DNA from: Streptomyces sp. CB01249
GTDB taxonomy: Bacteria > Actinomycetota > Actinomycetes > Streptomycetales > Streptomycetaceae
DNA: 64,000 bases
Direction of reading: 5' to 3'
NCBI RefSeq assembly: GCF_001905735.1
Contig: NZ_LISW01000009.1
Location: 1 to 64,000, forward strand
The position numbers and the translations under genes were made by a program. The notes below the pieces were generated by a model. The model was not told the origin of the DNA. It saw only the letters and a program-made list of their open reading frames with translations, and did not search any database. Position 1 is the first letter of the stretch; every line of letters begins with the position of its first letter. This document shows positions 44,584 to 52,766 of the stretch, one piece after another.

Positions 44584-45282
44584 TCAGCGCAGGCGGGTGA
44601 GCCCGTCGAGGACCACGGCGATGCCGGTCAGGAACTGCTCGCGGTCGTCGTGCTCTCGAATCCGGCCGACGACGGCGTGCATGAACGGGTAGTCCGCGAC
44701 GGGGAGTTCTTCCCAGGCCGCCGAAGCCGCGCCGAAGAACGCCTCGCGGTCCGCATCGGCGTCGAGTCCCGAGGCGTCTCCCGCGATGTCCGCGTTCTGG
44801 CTGATCGCGCCGAGGATGTAGTGCACGAGCGTGGAGGCCGCGTCGAACCAGCGGTCCTCGGGCACACCGAGCGCCCCCACCTGCCCGCCGATCCGCTCGA
44901 AGAGCCCCACCGTCACCGGGCCCATCGGATTGCGGACGATCTGCAGCATGAGCCGCGTGGCGAGCCACTTGTGCTCGTCGATCGCGTCGAACACGGCCAG
45001 CGCGACACCGCGGATCTCGTCCTCGGGGGACGTCCCCGCCCCGGCGGGTTTCGCCTCCAGGGCCGCCATGATCAGCGTCTCCGTCGCCGCGTCCAGCAGA
45101 TCGTCCCGCTTGCCCACGTGATAGGCGATCGCGCCGGACCCGGTGGACAGCCGCTCACTGAGAGCCCGGACGGTCAGCGCACGCTCGCCGCCCGCATCGA
45201 GCAGCGCGATCGCGGCCTCGATGATCTGCTCCCGGGAAAGCACCTGGTTACGCCGCTCGGTGCGGCGTGCTCGCGTCGTCAT
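44584..45282 (-). CDS. TetR/AcrR family regulator
   Basis: 232 residues from ATG 45282. A GGAGGT lies only one base before this ATG, too close for normal use, so initiation may be leaderless or at the codon at 45300, which would overlap the operator. The HTH is in VRALSERLSTGSGAIAYHVG, near residues 38-57. It resembles the regulator at 41041-41712 (TGSGAI core and HDDREQFLTGI against HDDRAQFLAGI ends), so the two regulator and monooxygenase pairs may derive from one duplication. Confidence 0.9.
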   Translation of the reverse strand: MTTRARRTERRNQVLSREQIIEAAIALLDAGGERALTVRALSERLSTGSGAIAYHVGKRDDLLDAATETLIMAALEAKPAGAGTSPEDEIRGVALAVFDAIDEHKWLATRLMLQIVRNPMGPVTVGLFERIGGQVGALGVPEDRWFDAASTLVHYILGAISQNADIAGDASGLDADADREAFFGAASAAWEELPVADYPFMHAVVGRIREHDDREQFLTGIAVVLDGLTRLR

Positions 45283-45298
45283 ACCTCCATGCTGCCAC

Positions 45299-45319
45299 AT
45301 TTGGTACGGCGCACCAAAT
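45299..45319. promoter_or_regulatory. Palindromic operator ATTTGGT-N7-ACCAAAT
   Basis: Perfect 7-bp arms lie immediately upstream of the TetR start. It is the likely autoregulatory site of the TetR and aromatic hydroxylase operon. Confidence 0.65.
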
Positions 45320-45446
45320 TAGTGCAGCGTTCCAAACCCTCGACACCTGGCGACGCAGGACGCGGATCTCGACCCGAAGCACGCATTCCGCTTGCCGCAC
45401 CGTGCGTCATGCGCGACCGCCGAGCGTCACAACACCGTCAGAACCG

Positions 45447-45480
45447 TTGACAAATCTTTAACCTGTCAGAAATCTATCTC
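45447..45480 (+). promoter_or_regulatory. Putative promoter of the GH87 gene
   Basis: A consensus TTGACA at 45447-45452 is followed by an AT-rich stretch, unusual in this GC-rich window, with AATCTA/TATCTC candidates for -10 about 18-20 bases later. It lies about 170 bp before the ATG at 45620. The rest of the 300-base gap from 45320 holds no gene. Confidence 0.45.
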
Positions 45481-45619
45481 CACGTAGCTGCAAATCCTTG
45501 ACTCATTCACTCAAAAACTCATCACAGCCCTTCCTGGGCGCGGGACTTCGCCCCACCTGTTCCACGCTCCACGAACCGTCCCGCCTCTTCTCCCCACCCC
45601 TCATCGAACAGAGGACAGC

Positions 45620-48600
45620 ATGAGACGGAAGTCATCCGCCCGACGGCTGGTCACCGGGCTGCTCGCGGCCTGTCTGATCCCCCTCGGACTCGTCCCCGCC
45701 ACGGCGCACGCCGCCGCGCCCGCGGCCGTCGCCGGGCCCAACCTCGCGCTGGGCCGCCCGGCCACCGCCAGCGGTGCCAACGGCGAGTACGGCGCGGGCA
45801 ACGTCACCGACGGGAACCAGGCCAGCTACTGGGAGGGCCCCGGCGGCTCCTTCCCTCAATGGGTCCGTGTCGATCTCGGCGCCAGGACGTCCGTCAACGA
45901 GGTGACCCTCAAGCTCCCCACGACGTGGGAGGCGCGCGACGAGACGCTCACCGTGCAGGGCAGCACGGACGGCGACACCTGGAGCACCCTCTCCGGCTCC
46001 GCCAAGCGCACCTTCACGCCCGCCGCCGCCGGGGCCGTGACCCTCGGCTTCAACGCCACTGACGTCCGGTACGTCCGGGTGCAGGTCACCGCCAACACCG
46101 GCTGGCAGGCCGCACAGCTCTCGGAGTTGGAGGTCCGCGGCGCGGGCGGCGGAAGCGATCCGGGAGACCCGGGTGACCCCGGCACCCCGCCCGCCGGCAC
46201 CAACCTCGCCAAGGGCAAGCCCGTCGAGGCCAACGGCTACGTCCACACCTTCATCCCGGCCAACGCCAACGACGGGGACGTGAACACGTACTGGGAGTCC
46301 GCCGGAATGCCGGGGCAGCTCACCGTGAAGCTCGGGGCCGACGCGGATCTCTCCGCCGTCGTCGTCAAGCTCAACCCCGACTCCGCGTGGGGCGCACGGA
46401 CGCAGGCGATCGAGGTGAGCGGGCGCGGCCAGAGCGCTTCCGCCTTCACCACGCTCAAGGCGCGCGCAAACTACGACTTCAGCCCGTCGGGCAACAAGAA
46501 CACCGTGACCATCCCGGTCTCCGGCCGCGCCGCCGACCTCCGGCTCGCGCTCAGCGCCAACTCCGGTGCGCCCGGGGGCCAGATCGCCGAGGTCGAGGTC
46601 GTCGGCACCGCCGCGCCCAACCCCGACCTCACGCTCACCGATCTGAACTGGACGCCCGCCTCCCCGTCCGAGAAGGACGCGGTGAGCGTCAAGGCGACCG
46701 TCCGCAACGCCGGCACGGCCGCCTCCCCGGCCACCACCGTCGCCGTCAGTCTGGACGGCACGGTCGCGGGCACCGCCGCCGTCGGCGCACTCGCCGCGGG
46801 CGCCTCGGCGACCGTCACGGTGGACACCGGCAAGCACCCGCAGGGCTCCTACGCGGTCTCCGCCGTCGTGGACCCGGACAACACCGTCGTCGAGCAGGAC
46901 GACAGCAACAACAGCCGGGCAGGCGCCGCGCCCCTCGTCGTCACGCAGAGCCCCGGACCCGACCTCCAGGTCACCGGCATCGCCACCAACCCGGACAGCC
47001 CGGCGAGCGGGGCGAGCGTCAGCTTCACCGTCACCGTGAAGAACCGCGGCACGAGCGCCGTCGCGGCCGGCACCGTCACCCGGCTGACGGCCGGGACGAC
47101 CACGCTCAACGGCACCACCCCCGCCGTGGCGGCGGGCGCCTCCGTCCAGGTGCCGATCTCCGGCACGTGGACGGCGACCGACGGCGGCGCGACGCTCACC
47201 GCGAGCGCCGACGCGACGAACACCGTCGCCGAGACCGACGAGAACAACAACACCTTCGCCCGCTCGATCGTCGTGGGCCGGGGCGCCGCCGTGCCGTACA
47301 CCGAGTACGAGGCCGAGAACGGCACGTACACCGGCAAGCTCCTCACCACCGACGCCAAGCGCACCTTCGGGCACACCAACTTCGCCACCGAGTCCAGCGG
47401 GCGCAAGTCGGTGCGGCTCGACAACACCGGTGAGTACGTCGAGTTCACCTCCACCAATCCGACGAACTCGATCGTGGTACGCAACTCCATCCCGGACGCC
47501 GCAGCCGGCGGCGGGCAGTCCGCGACGCTCAGCCTCTACGCCGACGGAAAGTTCGTCCGCAAGCTCGACCTCTCCTCGAAGCACTCGTGGCTCTACGGCT
47601 CGACCGACGACCCCGAGGGCCTGACCAACACCCCGGGCGGGGACGCGCGACGCCTCTTCGACGAGTCGAACGCGCTGCTCGCCCAGACCTATCCGGTGGG
47701 CACCAAGTTCCGGCTGCAGCGCGACGCCGGGGACACCGCGGCCTTCTACATCGTGGACCTGGTCGACCTGGAGCAGGTCGCCCCGGCGAAGACGAAGCCC
47801 TCCGAGTGCACCTCGATCACCGAGTACGGCGCCGTCCCCAACGACGGCATCGACGACACCGACGCCCTCCAGCGCGCTGTCATGGCGGACCAGGCCGGTC
47901 AGATCTCCTGTGTCTGGATCCCGGCCGGGCAGTGGCGCCAGGAGCAGAAGATCCTCACCCCCGACCCGCAGCACCGCGGCCAGTACAACCAGGTCGGCAT
48001 CAAGAACGTGAAGATCGTGGGCGCCGGCATGTGGTACTCGCAGCTCTACACCCTCACCCAGCCGCAGGACGCGGGCGGCATCAACCACCCGCACGAGGGC
48101 AACTTCGGCTTCGACATCGACGACAACACGCAGATCTCCGACCTCGCCATCTTCGGCTCCGGACGGATCCGCGGCGGTGACGGCAACGCGGAGGGCGGCG
48201 TCGGCATCAACGGGCGCCTCGGGAAGAACACCAAGATCACCAACGTGTGGATCGAGCACGCCAACGTCGGTGTCTGGGTCGGCCGCGACTACTCCAACAT
48301 CCCCGAGCTGTGGGGGCCGGGCGACGGTCTGGAGTTCAGCGGGATGCGGATCCGCGACACGTACGCGGACGGCATCAACTTCACCAACGGCACCCGTAAC
48401 TCGACCGTCTACAACTCGTCCTTCCGCAACACGGGCGACGACTCGCTCGCCGTCTGGTCGAGCAAGTACGTCAAGGACACGTCGGTCGACGTCGGCTCCA
48501 ACAACCACTTCCGCAACAACACGATCCAACTGCCCTGGCGGGCCAACGGGATCGCGGTCTACGGCGGCTTCGGGAACACCATCGAGAACAACGTCGTCTC

Positions 48601-49048
48601 CGACACGATGAACTACCCGGGCATCATGCTCGCCACCGACCACGACCCGATCCCCTTCAGTGGCCAGACGCTCATCGCGGGCAACACCCTGAACCGCACC
48701 GGCGGGGCGTTCTGGAACGAGGACCAGGAGTTCGGTGCCATCACGCTCTTCGCGCAGGCAACGAGCATCCCCGGCGTCACCATCCGGGACACCGACATCC
48801 TCGACTCGACGTACGACGGCATCCAGTTCAAGACGGGCGGCGGCCAGTACACCGGGACGAAGATCTCCGACGTACGCATCGACAAGTCGAACAACGGCTC
48901 GGGCATCCTCGCGATGAGCGGTGCGCGGGGTGACGCGACCCTCTCCAACGTGACGATCTCGAACTCGCGCGACGGCGACCTGCTCGTCGAGCCGGGCTCG
49001 CAGTTCACCTTCACGGGCAGCCCCGCGAAGGGGGCCGCCAAGCGCTGA
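45620..49048 (+). CDS. Secreted multidomain GH87 alpha-1,3-glucanase (mutanase)
   Basis: 1142 residues with a signal peptide (residues 1-31, ending ATAHA). Domain order: discoidin/F5-8C near 40-173 (NLALGRPATASG, YVRVQV), a second discoidin near 194-328, two CARDB-type domains near 336-442 and 448-551, a CBM35-like module near 561-718 (YEAENGTYTG), and a right-handed beta-helix near 728-1128. Asp917 in ADGINF and Asp940-Asp941 in NTGDDSLAV have the 23-residue spacing of the catalytic Asp trio reported for GH87. The product hydrolyses alpha-1,3-glucan of fungal walls or biofilms outside the cell. GAGGAC precedes the ATG. Confidence 0.85.
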   Translation: MRRKSSARRLVTGLLAACLIPLGLVPATAHAAAPAAVAGPNLALGRPATASGANGEYGAGNVTDGNQASYWEGPGGSFPQWVRVDLGARTSVNEVTLKLPTTWEARDETLTVQGSTDGDTWSTLSGSAKRTFTPAAAGAVTLGFNATDVRYVRVQVTANTGWQAAQLSELEVRGAGGGSDPGDPGDPGTPPAGTNLAKGKPVEANGYVHTFIPANANDGDVNTYWESAGMPGQLTVKLGADADLSAVVVKLNPDSAWGARTQAIEVSGRGQSASAFTTLKARANYDFSPSGNKNTVTIPVSGRAADLRLALSANSGAPGGQIAEVEVVGTAAPNPDLTLTDLNWTPASPSEKDAVSVKATVRNAGTAASPATTVAVSLDGTVAGTAAVGALAAGASATVTVDTGKHPQGSYAVSAVVDPDNTVVEQDDSNNSRAGAAPLVVTQSPGPDLQVTGIATNPDSPASGASVSFTVTVKNRGTSAVAAGTVTRLTAGTTTLNGTTPAVAAGASVQVPISGTWTATDGGATLTASADATNTVAETDENNNTFARSIVVGRGAAVPYTEYEAENGTYTGKLLTTDAKRTFGHTNFATESSGRKSVRLDNTGEYVEFTSTNPTNSIVVRNSIPDAAAGGGQSATLSLYADGKFVRKLDLSSKHSWLYGSTDDPEGLTNTPGGDARRLFDESNALLAQTYPVGTKFRLQRDAGDTAAFYIVDLVDLEQVAPAKTKPSECTSITEYGAVPNDGIDDTDALQRAVMADQAGQISCVWIPAGQWRQEQKILTPDPQHRGQYNQVGIKNVKIVGAGMWYSQLYTLTQPQDAGGINHPHEGNFGFDIDDNTQISDLAIFGSGRIRGGDGNAEGGVGINGRLGKNTKITNVWIEHANVGVWVGRDYSNIPELWGPGDGLEFSGMRIRDTYADGINFTNGTRNSTVYNSSFRNTGDDSLAVWSSKYVKDTSVDVGSNNHFRNNTIQLPWRANGIAVYGGFGNTIENNVVSDTMNYPGIMLATDHDPIPFSGQTLIAGNTLNRTGGAFWNEDQEFGAITLFAQATSIPGVTIRDTDILDSTYDGIQFKTGGGQYTGTKISDVRIDKSNNGSGILAMSGARGDATLSNVTISNSRDGDLLVEPGSQFTFTGSPAKGAAKR

Positions 49049-49064
49049 TCCGGCTCCTGCGTGC

Positions 49065-49104
49065 CGGTGCCGTCCGCGTCCCCGAGGGGGTGTGGACGGC
49101 ACCG
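49065..49104 (+). terminator. 11-bp stem hairpin after the GH87 gene
   Basis: Perfect arms at 49065-49075 and 49094-49104, starting 16 bases after the stop, with an 18-base loop. Confidence 0.65.
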
Positions 49105-49150
49105 CGTGCCCTCTCTACATCGCTGAAATACTGATGTACCGTCCACTCGC

Positions 49151-50437
49151 ATGCGTATCCGTCTTGTTCTCGCATGGACCTCAGCTGTGACGGCCGCACT
49201 CTCGGTCGTGGCCGCGACCGGCCCCGTGGCAGCCGCCCCGGCCCACCCCGGCGGCGTTGCGGCGGCCCGCTGCCCTCAGCTTTCCGACGATCTTCCCTGG
49301 TACGGCGACAACAGAGCCCAACTGCAGCGCATGATCGATGAGCGCGGCACCTGCCACGGCAGAGGGGGGCCGCGCCCGGTCGCGGCGTTCGACTGGGACA
49401 ACACCATCACCAAGAACGACGTCACCGACGCCACCATCAGCTGGTCTCTGCGGCACGACAAGATCCTTCGGCCCGCCAGCTGGAAGGACACCAGCAAGTG
49501 GCTGACCAGCACCGCGAACAAGGCGCTCACCGACGCCTGCGGAACCGAGGTGAAGGTGGGGACGCCCCTGCCCACCTCCACCAACGCCCGCTGTGCCGAC
49601 GAGATCCTCCAGATCCGTGAGGACGGCACGACGATGAGCGGCGAGGCCGCCTTCGCGGGCAAGTGGAACCACCGGCGGACCGTGCCGCAGTACGCATGGG
49701 TGCCGCAGCTGTTCGCCGGGCACACCGTCCCCGAGCTGCGCGCGTACACCGAGGCCGCCCGCGCGGAGGCCCTCGCGGCGCCGGTCGGCGCCACCCGCAC
49801 CGTCGGCACCCACGTCCTTCCCGCCTATGTGCGGTACTACGAGCAGCAACGGGACCTCGTCCGGACGCTCCAGAAGGCCGGATTCGACGTGTGGATCGTC
49901 TCGGCGGGCTCCGAGCCGGTCACCGAGGTGTGGTCGCGCGGCATCGGGATCGACCGGGCGCACACCGTCGCCATCCGGTCCGTGCTCGACCGCAGGGGCC
50001 GCATCACGACCAGCAACGAGGGCTGCGGCGGCGTGGGCGTCACCAAGGGTGAGGCCATCCCGTACATCGACGGCAAGCGGTGCTGGATCAACCAGGAGAT
50101 CTTCGGGATCAAGGGCCGGGCCGCCTGGAACCAGCAGGCTCCCCAACGGCGGATCGCGCTCGGCGGCGGTGACGCCGACACCGACGTGACCTTCGTCGGC
50201 GACGCCACGGGCGCGCACCTGGTGCTCAACCGCAACAAGAACGAGGTGATGTGCCGCGCCTACGACAACGCCGACGGCCGCTGGGTCGTGAACCCCATGT
50301 TCATCGAGCCGCTGCCCCGCCGGACCACGGCCTACCCCTGCTCGACCGCCGCCTACACCGAGCCCGACGGCACCCTCGCCCCGGTGCGGCGTGCGGACGG
50401 CAGCGTCGTTCCGGACCAGCGGGACACGGTGTACTGA
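49151..50437 (+). CDS. Secreted HAD-family phosphatase, phosphorylcholine-phosphatase-like
   Basis: 428 residues with a signal peptide of about 28 residues (RLVLAWTSAVTAALSVVAAT, cleavage near AAAPA). HAD motif I is FDWDNTITKNDVTDA near residue 80, and motif II is WIVSAGSEPVTEVW near 247. Motif IV is GGGDADTDVTFVGDATG near 340. This order and the large insertions resemble PchP-type phosphorylcholine phosphatases, which release phosphate outside the cell. Cys pairs in the insert suggest disulfides. Substrate assignment by similarity is moderate. The gene is followed by a strong bidirectional terminator. Confidence 0.8.
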   Translation: MRIRLVLAWTSAVTAALSVVAATGPVAAAPAHPGGVAAARCPQLSDDLPWYGDNRAQLQRMIDERGTCHGRGGPRPVAAFDWDNTITKNDVTDATISWSLRHDKILRPASWKDTSKWLTSTANKALTDACGTEVKVGTPLPTSTNARCADEILQIREDGTTMSGEAAFAGKWNHRRTVPQYAWVPQLFAGHTVPELRAYTEAARAEALAAPVGATRTVGTHVLPAYVRYYEQQRDLVRTLQKAGFDVWIVSAGSEPVTEVWSRGIGIDRAHTVAIRSVLDRRGRITTSNEGCGGVGVTKGEAIPYIDGKRCWINQEIFGIKGRAAWNQQAPQRRIALGGGDADTDVTFVGDATGAHLVLNRNKNEVMCRAYDNADGRWVVNPMFIEPLPRRTTAYPCSTAAYTEPDGTLAPVRRADGSVVPDQRDTVY

Positions 50438-50443
50438 GCGGGA

Positions 50444-50482
50444 AGCCCCGCCGGGGCAGGGTGTCCCTGCTCCGACGGGGCT
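50444..50482. terminator. Strong bidirectional hairpin terminator
   Basis: An 18-bp stem with two mismatches and a 3-base loop, between the convergent phosphatase gene (ending 50437) and LPMO gene (ending 50502). Confidence 0.85.
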
Positions 50483-50501
50483 CGGTGCGGTGTTCCCCGG
50501 C

Positions 50502-51176
50502 TCAGCCGAAGTTCACGTCGCTGCACCACATGTACGCCTGGTCGAGGTGGGATGCCTGCCAGATCACGAACATGACGTGGTGTCCGGTGTAGCCGGAGGT
50601 CTGGACGGGGAACGTGATGTCCTGGGCCGGCGCGTACGAGCCGGTCTGCGTGATGAAGTCGAGGTTGCCCCAGCCCAGGGTCTGGGTCGTGGGGTCGAAG
50701 CCCTGCTTGCTCACGTAGACCTTGAGGTAGTCGGCGCCGTGGGACGCCTGGTCGTGCAGGTGCACCGAGAAGTTGTCGCCGACCGTGGTGGTCTTCCACG
50801 CCCCGGGCTCGTCCAGGCTGGCGTTCCGGGACAGGTTGTTGCTGCAGAGCGTTCCGTCGGGGGTCTGTGCCTCGAACTGGCCGCCGAGGCCGTCCCGTAG
50901 CGCGCTCATCCAGTTCCACATGGTGTCGCTGTTGGCCTGCCATGCCTGCCAGCACATGGGGTCCTGCGTCTGCATGGCCGGGTCCGTGTGGTTGCTGCCC
51001 CACGTCTCCCAGCACTTGTACGCGCGGCTGGCGGGATCGACGATCGTGCCGTGGGCCTGGGCCGGGGTCGACCACGTCAGCGCGCCGATGACGACGGCGA
51101 ACAGCATGACGAGTGACTGGAGGGGGCGGCGGAGGCGCGACCTCGAACGCCCGGTTAACGGAATCCTGTGGTTCAT
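50502..51176 (-). CDS. AA10 lytic polysaccharide monooxygenase
   Basis: 224 residues. The signal peptide runs to residue 41, ending STPAQA, so His42 becomes the mature N-terminus (HGTIVDPASRAYKCWE), the first ligand of the copper histidine brace; His146, in HDQASHGADYLKVYV, is the second. Cys pairs and the WCSDVNFG end are typical of single-domain AA10 enzymes active on chitin or cellulose. GGAAGGAG precedes the ATG. A perfect CebR box 35 bp upstream indicates control by the cello-oligosaccharide repressor, so cellulose is a reasonable substrate. Confidence 0.93.
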   Translation of the reverse strand: MNHRIPLTGRSRSRLRRPLQSLVMLFAVVIGALTWSTPAQAHGTIVDPASRAYKCWETWGSNHTDPAMQTQDPMCWQAWQANSDTMWNWMSALRDGLGGQFEAQTPDGTLCSNNLSRNASLDEPGAWKTTTVGDNFSVHLHDQASHGADYLKVYVSKQGFDPTTQTLGWGNLDFITQTGSYAPAQDITFPVQTSGYTGHHVMFVIWQASHLDQAYMWCSDVNFG

Positions 51177-51210
51177 GTGGGGGGAACTCCTTCCAGTGGC
51201 AAAGCTGTCG

Positions 51211-51224
51211 TGGGAGCGCTCCCA
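51211..51224. promoter_or_regulatory. CebR operator (perfect TGGGAGCGCTCCCA)
   Basis: The sequence is exactly the known 14-bp CebR palindrome, 35 bp upstream of the LPMO start. CebR represses cellulose-use genes in Streptomyces until cello-oligosaccharides bind it. Confidence 0.9.
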
Positions 51225-51381
51225 ACGGTACGACTTTCACAGGACATGTCAATGAACAAACCGAGTCGATCACGAGCCGGGCCATGTGACACCGCGCCGA
51301 TTCGCGCTCTTGCGGATTCGGACGGGAACGGGAGACTGCCTTCACCACCCGCCCCACCGCCGCCCCTTGAGACGAGGACTC

Positions 51382-52164
51382 ATGAACCGCAACCGAGCCG
51401 CCGTCAGCGCTCTCGCAGTGACCCTGTTATCCGCCGGTCTCACCGTCGGCCCTGCGGCCGCCGGCTCCGTCGCCGCCCCTGTCACCGGGGCGAAGGCACG
51501 CGTCGGGGCCGACTGGGAGACGCAGTCGATCGTCTATACCGCCGCCGCGGGGCAGACCAACGACCTCAACATCTATCCGATGTACACGAGCGACGGGATC
51601 CGCCGGATCGGCTTCAGGGACGCGGTCCCACTGGAGCCCGGCGAGCACTGCGCGTACTCCAGTCCCGAGGACCTCACCGTCGTCATCTGCGAACTGCCCG
51701 CCGACAGCGCACGCCCCGACAGGATCGACGTGTTCCTCGGCGACGGCGACGACACGATCGCCGCCTTCGATCCCGGAATGAACACCGTCAGCGGCGGCCC
51801 GGGGGACGACGTACTGCACGCCCACACCGCCCGCACGGTGCTGGGTGATGCGGGGGACGACATGGTCATGGGACCCGCCACCCTCTACGGCGGCGACGGC
51901 ATGGACCACCTGATGGGCGACAGCGACAACCAGCGGATGTGGGGCGGCCCCGGCGACGACATGATCGAGGGCTACGAGGGTGACGACATCGTGTACGGGG
52001 GCCCCGGCGACGACCACGTCATGGGCGGGGACGGCCGGGACATCCTCCTCGGCGGCTCCGGCGACGATGTGGTGCACGGCGAGGGCGGCGACGACTTCGT
52101 CTGCGGCGGTACCGGGAAGGACACCCTCGACGGCGGGGACGGCCGCGACATCGTCCTCCCTTAG
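51382..52164 (+). CDS. Secreted RTX-type calcium-binding protein
   Basis: 260 residues from ATG 51382 with GACGAGGA upstream. The signal peptide ends near residue 32 (GPAAAGSVAAP). From about residue 115 the protein is a run of hemolysin-type nonapeptides: GGPGDDVLH, GGDGMDHLM, GGPGDDMIEG, GGPGDDHVMG and GGSGDDVVHG. These form a calcium-binding beta-roll. The N-terminal 80 residues have no known domain. It is divergent from the LPMO gene, with about 200 bp shared, so the CebR box may also influence it. Confidence 0.88.
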   Translation: MNRNRAAVSALAVTLLSAGLTVGPAAAGSVAAPVTGAKARVGADWETQSIVYTAAAGQTNDLNIYPMYTSDGIRRIGFRDAVPLEPGEHCAYSSPEDLTVVICELPADSARPDRIDVFLGDGDDTIAAFDPGMNTVSGGPGDDVLHAHTARTVLGDAGDDMVMGPATLYGGDGMDHLMGDSDNQRMWGGPGDDMIEGYEGDDIVYGGPGDDHVMGGDGRDILLGGSGDDVVHGEGGDDFVCGGTGKDTLDGGDGRDIVLP

Positions 52165-52228
52165 GTGAACGCGGGTTCCCGCTGTGGAGGAGTGGCGTCC
52201 GATGCTCCTCCCCTCCCCAGCTGACGTG

Positions 52229-52258
52229 CCCCGGTCCGGCGATGTGCCGGGGCCGGGG
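52229..52258 (+). terminator. GC-rich hairpin after the RTX gene
   Basis: GCCCCGG and CCGGC arms pair with a bulge around a 5-base loop, about 65 bases after the stop. Moderate. Confidence 0.45.
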
Positions 52259-52766
52259 TTGGCCGGTGCCCGCGAGGTCTCAGGTCCTCGTCGTGAGGCG
52301 CCGTGCGCGCTCACGGACCGAGAGGGCCGGGGGAGAATGAAGGGGGCAGCACGGCAGCGCCCATCGGAACTGTCCGGTGGCCGGGCCCGTGCCGAGCCGG
52401 TCGGCGGCCCGGCGCAGCACCTCCCAGGCGGACGGCGCCAGGAAGAGCCACGCCCAGGCCGGCGTCAGCGCCGCCCCGAAGAACCGGACTCAGCGGACCC
52501 AGCGCCCGGCCCGTACATCGGCCGGATGCGCCGCCGGGCCGCCATGTCGTCGTGGCGCCGGCGGCAGGGGCTTCCCAACGGGGCCTGGGCATCGCACCTG
52601 CCTCTGACCAGGCGCGATGGGTTCCTGGGCCCATGATGGGGGTGCCGGTGCCGCCCCGGGTGGGCGGCTATAGAGTGTGCGCTTCTGAGGGTGCGGCATC
52701 GGCCGGGGGGCCAAGTCGACTTTGTCGGCGGCGCACCGCTTCACGGGTCTGGGGAGGGTCCTGAGG
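52259..52766. other. Long intergenic stretch, possible leftward gene remnant
   Basis: About 500 bases between the RTX and FG-GAP genes. The leftward frame from about 52490 reads RFFGAALTPAWAWLFLAP then SAWEVLRRAADRLG, a hydrophobic, gene-like stretch, but it is preceded by an in-frame TGA and has no start. It may be a decayed membrane protein. Other frames are not convincing. Confidence 0.3.

Noticed and set aside
45632..49102. 1156-codon minus-strand open frame opposite the GH87 gene
   Set aside because: Val/Asp/Gly-rich shadow of the real gene's codon bias; no family resemblance.
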